Part shown: positions 6,358 to 11,700 of the stretch, piece by piece | How positions within the stretch are numbered: the first letter of the stretch is position 1 | Layout of the letters: each line of letters starts with the position of its first letter | Source: URNF01 sp045634325 | GTDB lineage: Bacteria; Bacillota; Clostridia; Oscillospirales; Acutalibacteraceae | Length of the DNA stretch: 13,058 bases | NCBI GenBank assembly: GCA_045634325.1 | Contig: JAZRAA010000027.1 | Coordinates: 1 to 13,058, forward strand | Direction of reading: 5' to 3' | The notes under the pieces: generated by a model | The model's input: the letters and a program-made list of their open reading frames with translations, nothing else | What the model was told of the DNA's origin: nothing | The model's database searches: none | Program-made: the position numbers and the translations under genes

Positions 6358-6530
6358 AATCTGAACGGTGCGCCAACGCCGGACAGTGACAGTAAGTGCA
6401 GGAAGAGACTGCGCGGTTATTTTGTGCCTGTTTATCTCCCTTGGCGGGGAGTTTCAGGGCATACTCTATCGGTTTACCGTGTGGGTATGCGGCGCCGCTT
6501 CATGTCTCTTCCATGGAGCGGCGCCTTTTT
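6358..6530 (+). ncRNA. Compact structured RNA with two kissing-loop pairs
   Basis: Five hairpins are packed between promoter and terminator. HP1 is CGGTG/CGCCG (6366-6381) with loop CGCCAA. HP2 is GTGCAG/CTGCGC (6396-6414) with loop GAAGAGA. HP3 is CCTG/CAGG enclosing CTCCC/GGGAG (6427-6458) with loop TTGGCG. HP4 is GCATACTC/GGGTATGC (6459-6490) enclosing CGG-TTTA-CCG. HP5 is the terminator (6491-6525) with loop TCTCTTC. Loop HP1 is perfectly complementary to loop HP3 (6 nt) and loop HP2 to loop HP5 (7 nt). HP3, HP4 and HP5 follow each other without a spare base. I do not recognise a known RNA family. It could be a free small RNA or a leader regulating the gene at 6551. Confidence 0.75.
6491..6530 (+). 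terminator. Strong intrinsic terminator (HP5)
   Basis: GGCGCCGCTTCATG (6491-6504) pairs with CATGGAGCGGCGCC (6512-6525): 14 continuous pairs with one G-T wobble, a seven-base loop, and five T directly after. It lies about 133 bases after the predicted transcription start and 20 bases before the next gene's ATG, so it either ends a free RNA or acts as an attenuator. Confidence 0.9.
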
Positions 6531-6550
6531 GCGTTTTGGGAGGTGGGGAT

Positions 6551-6742
6551 ATGGACGAAAACCAGAGATTTTCCGTGTACATTGCGGAAAGCGAAAACTG
6601 TCTGCGGGACTGGATGGAGCAAAGCATTCCGGCGATTTCTTTGCACGGCCTGACGCTGGAAGAGGCGACTATGTTGCTTCAAATTTGCGCACGTCAGAAA
6701 GAACCGCACGACGCCGTAATGAAAATCGAGACGGCTGACTAA
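6551..6742 (+). CDS. Small hypothetical protein after the terminator
   Basis: 63 aa, unrecognised, acidic and mostly helical (LTLEEATMLLQICARQKEPHDAVMKIE). The ATG follows GGGAGGTGGGG (6538-6548), a strong ribosome binding site. The frame is open upstream, but that extension runs through the terminator hairpin and is not credible as protein. The gene stands alone between two structured non-coding stretches. Its expression would need read-through of the terminator or regulation by it. Confidence 0.68.
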   Translation: MDENQRFSVYIAESENCLRDWMEQSIPAISLHGLTLEEATMLLQICARQKEPHDAVMKIETAD

Positions 6743-6771
6743 CGGCAAAACCAATGCGAAACGGCATGACC

Positions 6772-6858
6772 GGGTGAAAACCCCCAGCGCTATATGGGAA
6801 ACGGAGTTAGGCCGTGTTGGCAGAAGCCCCCAAATCCGGTTGAAGCCCGGAGTTTCCC
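6772..6858 (+). ncRNA. Structured RNA element, copy 2 (related to 3503-3570)
   Basis: Same order as copy 1: a GNRA hairpin (GGGT-GAAA-ACCC, 6772-6783), a short linker ending in ATAT, an outer helix GGGAAAC (6796-6802) with GTTTCCC (6852-6858), and an inner hairpin TCCGG-TTGAAGC-CCGGA (6835-6851) abutting it. The insert between is 32 bases rather than 13. Both copies share ATATGGGA, AACGG, AGGCCG, CCGGTT and CCGGA in order, so they look homologous. ACGGC (6761-6765) could pair with GCCGT (6811-6815) to add a pseudoknot. The T-loop likeness is weaker here. Confidence 0.42.
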
Positions 6859-6867
6859 CTTTATAAT
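6840..6867 (+). promoter_or_regulatory. Possible second sigma-70 promoter
   Basis: TTGAAG (6840-6845), 16 bases, TATAAT (6862-6867). The -10 is perfect and the -35 matches four of six. Start of transcription would be near 6874, giving a leader of about 185 bases for the replisome organizer. If it is used, the first tandem hairpin (6868-6896) would be cut at its 5' strand in that transcript. Confidence 0.4.
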
Positions 6868-7004
6868 GCGGCATGATGGACTGTGTTGTCCGCCGCGCTT
6901 TAAGGCTTAGTGATTGCCTTGCACAAAATCACAATGCGGCATGAGGGACGGGGTTGACCGTTCGCCGCAAGCGGCATGAGGAACGGCGTGTGTCCGTTCG
7001 CCGC
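6868..7004 (+). repeat. Three bulged hairpins sharing GCGGC-ATGA
   Basis: R1 (6868-6896), R2 (6936-6968) and R3 (6971-7004) each read GCGGC, a five-base bulge ATGA(T/G), an inner stem, a 6-7 base loop, the returning inner strand and GCCGC with no unpaired base on the 3' side. Inner stems are GGAC/GTCC, GGACGG/CCGTTC and GAACGG/CCGTTC, the last two differing by a G-T to A-T change that keeps pairing. A fourth CGGCATGA occurs at 6762-6769. They could be RNA protein-binding sites, or DNA repeats of an origin in front of the replication genes. Confidence 0.65.
6902..6932 (+). repeat. H-type pseudoknot-like repeat, copy 1
   Basis: AAGGC (6902-6906), TTA, GTGATT (6910-6915), GCCTT (6916-6920), GCACAA, AATCAC (6927-6932). 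AAGGC pairs with GCCTT and GTGATT with AATCAC in interleaved order, with loop lengths of 3, 0 and 6 that fit a classic H-type pseudoknot. A second copy is at 7015-7041. At DNA level GTGATTGCCT is a direct repeat, so an origin iteron is an alternative. Confidence 0.5.
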
Positions 7005-7014
7005 AATCAGTGAA

Positions 7015-7041
7015 AGGCGCTGTGATTGCCTATAAAATCAC
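7015..7041 (+). repeat. H-type pseudoknot-like repeat, copy 2, before the organizer RBS
   Basis: AGGC (7015-7018), GCT, GTGATT (7022-7027), GCCT (7028-7031), ATAA, AATCAC (7036-7041). Stem 1 is four pairs and stem 2 six. The first loop differs from copy 1 (GCT against TTA) while both stems are kept. It ends four bases before GGAGGG (7045-7050), the ribosome binding site of the replisome organizer, so it is well placed to affect translation. Confidence 0.5.
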
Positions 7042-7058
7042 AATGGAGGGTATAAGCC

Positions 7059-7826
7059 ATGTCTGAATTGTCCTATCTGAAAGTTTTTCTGGATTGGAGA
7101 ACGGCAACGTGTAAACTGAGCTACGAGGAGCAGGGGCGTTTGATTAACGCGATGATAGCGTATGCCAGTGACGAAGAAAATGCGGACAGCCTGTTGACCG
7201 GGGACGAGGCTATTTTGTTTCCTGTATTCAAACTCCAAATTGACCGCGATAAAGCGGAAATCCGGAAAAAGAAGGAATCCAACGCCGAAAACGGCAAAAA
7301 AGGCGGAGCGCCTAAAGGCAATCAGAACGCGAGAAAACAACCCAAAACAACCGAAACAACCGAAACAACCGAAACAACCCAAAACAACCCAAAACAACCC
7401 AAACAACCCAAGACTAAGACTACTGACAATGACGAAGGACTATTGACTAATGACGAAGACGAATTAAATATTTCTTGCGCGGAGCCGTCTACGACGCCTC
7501 ACGCGCCGTCCGCCGCGCCCGTTTTTCAAGTTCCGCTCAATGACAAGACGTTTTTCGACGTGACGGCGGACATGATAACGCGCTGGAAGGAACTGTATCC
7601 TGCTGTCAATGTCGAGCAGTCCATGCGGGATATTGTCGGGTGGTGTGAAGCGAACCCGAAGCAACGGAAAACCAGAAACGGCGCTATGCGGTTCTTGAAC
7701 GCATGGATGGCAAGGGAACAGAACAAGGGCGGGAAAGGCTATCAGAACCGAGCGGGCGGCGGATACGGCGGGAATCAGGGCGGTTATGACTGGCACAATG
7801 ACCCGGCGTATCAGAACATAATCTGA
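7059..7826 (+). CDS. Phage replisome organizer / replication initiator
   Basis: 255 aa. Residues 1-70 (SYLKVFLDWRTATCKLSYEEQGRLINAM region, then LFPVFKLQIDRD) and the basic NAENGKKGGAPKGNQNARK match the N-terminal domain of replisome organizers in Gram-positive phages. Residues 95-140 are a low-complexity linker rich in Thr, Gln, Pro and Lys, then Asp and Glu, encoded by tandem DNA repeats. Residues 170-225 (ITRWKELYPAVNVEQSMRDI, ...NPKQRKTRNGAMRFLNAWM) form the conserved C-terminal domain thought to contact the helicase. The tail is Gly-rich with several Tyr. It would bind the origin and bring in the helicase encoded next. GGAGGG lies eight bases before the ATG. Confidence 0.85.
   Translation: MSELSYLKVFLDWRTATCKLSYEEQGRLINAMIAYASDEENADSLLTGDEAILFPVFKLQIDRDKAEIRKKKESNAENGKKGGAPKGNQNARKQPKTTETTETTETTQNNPKQPKQPKTKTTDNDEGLLTNDEDELNISCAEPSTTPHAPSAAPVFQVPLNDKTFFDVTADMITRWKELYPAVNVEQSMRDIVGWCEANPKQRKTRNGAMRFLNAWMAREQNKGGKGYQNRAGGGYGGNQGGYDWHNDPAYQNII
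7334..7409 (+). repeat. AC-rich tandem repeat inside the organizer gene; minus-strand G-quadruplex motif
   Basis: Eight units of consensus RAAACAACC(C), 9 or 10 bases each, run without a break. The + strand is almost free of G and T. On the - strand the last four units give GGG tracts at 7407-7409, 7398-7400, 7388-7390 and 7378-7380 separated by 6, 7 and 7 bases, which satisfies the usual G3N1-7 quadruplex pattern. Repeats inside initiator genes often mark phage origins (lambda O is the classic case). Unit gain or loss would shift the frame, because unit length is not constant. Confidence 0.85.
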
Positions 7827-7840
7827 CTGGGGGCGATATT

Positions 7841-9115
7841 ATGCGGTTTAACAGCGGGAATGTCCCGAATGTGTCTGATTTGCTGACATACGGCGAAAAT
7901 ATGGACACTTCACGGGCGTTATGGTTTACCAGAAACCTTGACGATATGCTGTCCGTGGACAATTCGTGCATGATTGCGCCGGGGCGGTATCCGTTCAGGC
8001 CGGATGACTGGACGCGGTTGCACGGGTTTTTCGCCGCGTTTCCGTCCGTGTTTATCGCGGAGCCTGTGGAGACAATGGCGGCGCAATGGGCGGGGGAAAT
8101 CCGCTCTCATTGCGAGGATATTCTTATCCTGACGCCGCGACAGGGCGCGTTTGGGAAGGCCAACAGCCTGAAAGAAATCCGGGATACGTGCGGAAGCCTT
8201 GCCGTAGACCATGTGTTGATAGGCGCCGTGGAGCATTCTCCGCGTGGATTGCTTGACCTTGCGGACATAAAGCCGTTCGAGAATATTTCCGTTTTGACCG
8301 GGTTCGGAGACCTTGACGCGGCGGTTGGCGGCTTTTACGCAAGCGAGTTGACCGTATGGACAGGCAAGCGCGGCGGCGGGAAATCAACGGTTCTTGGACA
8401 GGTTCTGCTTGAAAGCGTGAATATGGGCGTCCCTGTATGCGCATATTCCGGCGAATTGTCGGATTGGAGATTCCGCCAATGGATTGCGCAACAGGCGGCG
8501 GGGCCGAATTATGTCACGCCGTACTTGGACGAGGTGACGCGGAAAGAGCAGTTCCGAATCGCGCCGGAAGCCGAAAAGCGGATTGACGATTGGTGGCGGA
8601 AAAAGTTTTTCTTGTACGACAATAAGATTAAAAACGCGTCGCATGAGGAAAACATTATCCGCACGTTTGAGTACGCGGTTCGTAAACACGGGTGCGCGGT
8701 GTTTCTGCTGGACAATCTGATGGTTGTCGATTTCGAGGACACCCGGAGCAATCAGGAAAACTACTACCGGGCGCAAAGCGGATTCACGGGGCGGCTGGTG
8801 GAGTTTGCAAAAAAGCATGAAGTGCACGTCCATTTGGTGGTACACCCGCGAAAGACGCAAGGCAGGGGCGGAATTAGTGATGCCGACGACGTGGGCGGAA
8901 GCGGTGACATTACGAACCGGGCGGACAACGTTATCAGTATGGAGCGGCTAAGTGACGAAAAGGCGCAAGAACTGGGCTATTGCACGGTTTTGAGAGTGAT
9001 TAAAAATCGTGATTTCGGGGAGACAGTCAAACTTTCGCTGGACTATGACCAGAAATCAAGGCGGTTTTATAAAGCTGGGACGGATGAGCTGTACAGACAA
9101 TACGGGTGGCAGTGA
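7841..9115 (+). CDS. Replicative helicase, DnaB/Twinkle-like with degenerate Toprim region
   Basis: 424 aa. Residues 150-410 form a RecA-fold hexameric helicase core: GFGDLDAAVGGFYASELTVW, Walker A GKRGGGKST (175-183), Walker B VFLLDNLMVVD (287-297), then HPRK (335-338) and GSGDITNRADNVISMER (353-369), as in T7 gp4 and Twinkle. Residues 68-142 resemble a Toprim domain (VFIAEPVETMAAQWAG, ILILTPRQGAFGKANSLKEI), but the acidic DxD residues are missing, so primase activity is unlikely. It would unwind DNA 5' to 3' at the phage fork. The stop overlaps the next start (TGATG). GGGGG precedes the ATG by seven bases. Confidence 0.9.
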   Translation: MRFNSGNVPNVSDLLTYGENMDTSRALWFTRNLDDMLSVDNSCMIAPGRYPFRPDDWTRLHGFFAAFPSVFIAEPVETMAAQWAGEIRSHCEDILILTPRQGAFGKANSLKEIRDTCGSLAVDHVLIGAVEHSPRGLLDLADIKPFENISVLTGFGDLDAAVGGFYASELTVWTGKRGGGKSTVLGQVLLESVNMGVPVCAYSGELSDWRFRQWIAQQAAGPNYVTPYLDEVTRKEQFRIAPEAEKRIDDWWRKKFFLYDNKIKNASHEENIIRTFEYAVRKHGCAVFLLDNLMVVDFEDTRSNQENYYRAQSGFTGRLVEFAKKHEVHVHLVVHPRKTQGRGGISDADDVGGSGDITNRADNVISMERLSDEKAQELGYCTVLRVIKNRDFGETVKLSLDYDQKSRRFYKAGTDELYRQYGWQ

Positions 9116-9864
9116 TGGACGCCGCCGACGTGATAAAGGCCGCGCTGACTATGCCGCAAGTGGCGGAAGTGTACGGCTTCACTCCAACGCAAAGCGGTTT
9201 CATCCGTTGCCCGTTCCATAGCGGCGGCGTGGAACGAACGCCGTCACTGAAACTCTATGACGGGCAAAAGGGATTTTACTGTTATTCATGCCACGCCGCC
9301 GGAACTGTGATTGATTTTACGATGAGACTTTTTGACGTTCCGTTCCCGGAAGCCGTCAAGAAGCTAAACGCCGATTTCAGGCTGGGGTTATCGCTTGAAC
9401 GTCCAAACCGCGTTGAAATGTCCCGTGTTTTGAAAGAGCGTCAAGCGGAAGCACGGAAGCGGGAAGAATCGGAGCTAATCTGTCTTGGCCTGTTCGACAT
9501 GGACGCGAAAGTAGCGGCGTTAATTCACGAAAACGAAACGGTTATGCGGGAAAACCCGCCGAAACTGGAAAACGGAACGCCTACGTATCCCGTCAAGTGG
9601 GTGCGGGCGATGAAGCGGAAAGAGCGGCTTTTGAACTGGAAGTATTATTACTCCGACGCGGAGCGGCATTTCAGGGAGACGGGATGTTTCCCGGATGATG
9701 TGACGGAACCCGTGATACGGCGGCTTATCCGGCACGGCGTGAAAATCTGGTATCATTGCGGCGGCGGTAAAATCCCGTCATGGATGACGGCGAAAGAGCT
9801 TGCGACGATTGACAAGGAAATCGCAAGAGAGTTTCTACGCCGGAAGGCGAAAATGGCTGTGTGA
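9115..9864 (+). CDS. CHC2 zinc-binding primase-like protein without catalytic core
   Basis: 249 aa from the ATG overlapping the helicase stop. Residues 29-75 are a DnaG-type CHC2 zinc domain: C32-P-F-H35 and C56-x-x-C59 coordinate zinc, with TPSLKLYDG and AAGTVIDF as in bacterial primases. Bacterial DnaG would then continue into a Toprim catalytic core. Here the rest (95-249) is helical, basic and lacks the E...DxD residues. It probably recognises the priming template and works with the helicase, whose N-terminus holds a degenerate Toprim. Catalysis may come from host DnaG or an unseen gene. Confidence 0.85.
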   Translation: MDAADVIKAALTMPQVAEVYGFTPTQSGFIRCPFHSGGVERTPSLKLYDGQKGFYCYSCHAAGTVIDFTMRLFDVPFPEAVKKLNADFRLGLSLERPNRVEMSRVLKERQAEARKREESELICLGLFDMDAKVAALIHENETVMRENPPKLENGTPTYPVKWVRAMKRKERLLNWKYYYSDAERHFRETGCFPDDVTEPVIRRLIRHGVKIWYHCGGGKIPSWMTAKELATIDKEIAREFLRRKAKMAV

Positions 9865-9899
9865 ATCGTCAGGCATTGTTAGGAGCCGGGGGGATTGCT

Positions 9900-11495
9900 A
9901 TGTATCAGGCTTTATATCGAAAATACCGCCCGAAGGCTTTTTCCGATGTTGTCGGGCAATCGCATATCACGCGCACATTGCAGAAACAGGTAGCGGAAGG
10001 CCGCACTTCCCACGCCTACCTGTTCACGGGCAGTCGCGGGACTGGAAAAACCACGTGCGCGAAAATCCTTTCCCGCGCCGTCAACTGCGAGAATCCGCAA
10101 GGCGGGAACCCGTGCGGGAAATGCGCGGCTTGCCTTACGCTGGAAGGGGGAAATTCGCTGGACGTGCTGGAACTCGACGCCGCGTCCAATAATGGCGTTG
10201 ACCAAGTGCGGGCGTTGCGGGATGAAGCTATCTATCCGCCCGCAAACGTGCGGAAACGCGTGTACATTGTCGATGAGGTTCATATGCTTTCCACGTCGGC
10301 GTTTAACGCGCTCTTGAAGATACTGGAAGAGCCGCCGAAACACCTGATATTCATTCTTGCGACAACGGAATTGCAAAAAGTCCCCGCTACGATTTTATCA
10401 CGCTGTCAGCGTTACGCATTCCGGCGCATTCAACCGTATGACATTGCGGAACATTTGCGCTATGTGGCGCGGTTGGAGAATATCCCGCTTACTGATGACG
10501 GCGCGGAACTGCTGGGGCGTCTTGCTGAGGGCGCGTTGCGTGACGGGCTGTCACTGCTTGACCAGTGCGCGGCGGCGGGTGAAACAGTGGACAGCGCCGC
10601 CGTACTGGATACGTTAGGCCTTGCCGGGAACATCCAAACGGCGAAACTGCTGGAAATGATTTTGAAAAAAGACATTTCGTCCGCGCTTGTCCTTTTCGGG
10701 GAACTCTATGACGGCGGACGCGACGGACAAACAATCTTGCGGGAATTGTCCGCGCTGGTTCGTGATTTGCTGTTACAGCGCATGGCGCCGGACGGAAGCG
10801 CGGCTTTGCTTTCGGGAGGATATGACGCCCGGACGCTCGAACATTTGCAAGCGTTGTCGGATGAAAGCCGCCTTTTGCGCATTGCCTCAACGTTACAGGG
10901 CGCGGAATCGCAAGACGGCGACCGTTTGAGCGCGGAACTTTATTTGTTGCGCCTGTGCGATGAGACGTTATCCGGGGATTTGACGGAATTAGTAAGCCGT
11001 ATTGAGCGTTTGGAGGCCGGATATTCCGAAATTCCGCATGACGCGGAGAGCACCACGCAACATGATGAAACGCCTTTGCTGAATGACGCGCCGATTGATA
11101 ATCCGACATTGGGCGATTTCAAAGCGAAAAATGACAGGCCGACGCAAGGCGAGGAGCCGGACAATATGCCGGAATCGCTTTCGGATGATGGGAATGCTCT
11201 GCTAGAAAAAGTCAGGGAACGTTTGCCGCCCATGTATCGCTCGTTCATGAACCAATGCAAGGCGGCGTTCGCGGACGGTGCGCTAAAGTTGTACGTTCAA
11301 GATTCCGCGACGGCGCAACGGTTGAATAATGAGCGCGTCAAGGCCGCGTTCCGTGAATTGAGCGGGACGGAATGCGTAATCGTGCGAAAATCGGAGGATA
11401 TAACGCCGGAATTGCAAAAGAAAAATCGTGACGCGCTTGTAACGCTATGTCGCCAATGGCCTGATATTGTCACGATTATCGAAGCGTCCGCTTAG
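9900..11495 (+). CDS. dnaX: DNA polymerase III gamma/tau subunit homologue
   Basis: 531 aa, close to full bacterial length. MYQALYRKYRPKAFSDVVGQ is the canonical beginning, so the ATG at 9900 is chosen over a GTG at 9861 that overlaps the previous stop. Walker A is GSRGTGKTT (44-52). The zinc module uses C63, C72, C75 and C78. DEVH is at 125-128, sensor 1 ATTE at 154-157, SRC at 167-169, and GALRDGLSLLDQ at 211-222 is sensor 2. Residues about 240-380 form the collar. After a polar linker, the C-terminal part (about 445-531) resembles a tau-type tail. It would load the sliding clamp and couple helicase to polymerase. Bacterial dnaX normally lies next to ybaB and recR; here it is inside a phage replication operon. 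Confidence 0.93.
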   Translation: MYQALYRKYRPKAFSDVVGQSHITRTLQKQVAEGRTSHAYLFTGSRGTGKTTCAKILSRAVNCENPQGGNPCGKCAACLTLEGGNSLDVLELDAASNNGVDQVRALRDEAIYPPANVRKRVYIVDEVHMLSTSAFNALLKILEEPPKHLIFILATTELQKVPATILSRCQRYAFRRIQPYDIAEHLRYVARLENIPLTDDGAELLGRLAEGALRDGLSLLDQCAAAGETVDSAAVLDTLGLAGNIQTAKLLEMILKKDISSALVLFGELYDGGRDGQTILRELSALVRDLLLQRMAPDGSAALLSGGYDARTLEHLQALSDESRLLRIASTLQGAESQDGDRLSAELYLLRLCDETLSGDLTELVSRIERLEAGYSEIPHDAESTTQHDETPLLNDAPIDNPTLGDFKAKNDRPTQGEEPDNMPESLSDDGNALLEKVRERLPPMYRSFMNQCKAAFADGALKLYVQDSATAQRLNNERVKAAFRELSGTECVIVRKSEDITPELQKKNRDALVTLCRQWPDIVTIIEASA

Positions 11496-11517
11496 ACGCG
11501 AGAATGGGGGTTTTGAT

Positions 11518-11700
11518 ATGGACGATTTAAAAGAAGCTACTCCAGCCGCATGGCGCGAGTACGAATCTGAAAAAGCGAAAGCGCGGAAAGAAGGCCTGTC
11601 GCCGGAGCAAGGGGTCAGCTACATCCATATAAGCGAATGCGCAAGGCAAAAGCGAAAAACCGCTGGCGGCTACCATTGGAAGGCGGCTGATTTAAGATGA
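11518..11700 (+). CDS. Small NUMOD/IENR-like DNA-binding protein
   Basis: 60 aa. The C-terminal half (GLSPEQGVSYIHISECARQK then RKTAGGYHWK) resembles the DNA-binding repeat found at the end of HNH and GIY-YIG homing endonucleases, where a helix-turn-helix is followed by KRKTAGGYHW. No nuclease domain is present, so it is either a stand-alone binder or a leftover of a homing endonuclease. The ATG follows GGGGG by seven bases. It ends in an ATGA overlap with the methyltransferase gene, so the two are coupled. Confidence 0.68.
   Translation: MDDLKEATPAAWREYESEKAKARKEGLSPEQGVSYIHISECARQKRKTAGGYHWKAADLR

Noticed and set aside
6290..6360. Invertible promoter flanked by recombinase sites
   Set aside because: The short inverted repeat at 6299-6311 has only three bases between its arms. 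No pair of matching inverted sites flanking the promoter was found by eye.
6368..6550. N-terminal extension of the 63-aa protein through the structured RNA
   Set aside because: It would translate promoter-proximal hairpins and a strong terminator. The ribosome binding site at 6538-6548 fits the ATG at 6551.
6873..7035. Chain of tiny ORFs (6873-6944, 6941-6979, 6976-7035) linked by ATGA stop-start overlaps at the hairpin bulges
   Set aside because: No ribosome binding site precedes any of them and the ATGA bases are explained by the repeated hairpin bulge. Kept only as a curiosity.
3503..7041. CRISPR array, or type III antitoxin repeats, among the structured repeats
   Set aside because: Repeats are few, unequal and form hairpins or pseudoknots without unique spacers, and no cas or toxin gene is near.
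10662..10673. Run of six A followed by G in dnaX as a programmed frameshift site
   Set aside because: The codons read AAA AAA GAC, so the A AAA AAG heptamer is out of phase with the reading frame. No supporting stem-loop or upstream Shine-Dalgarno-like site was recognised.
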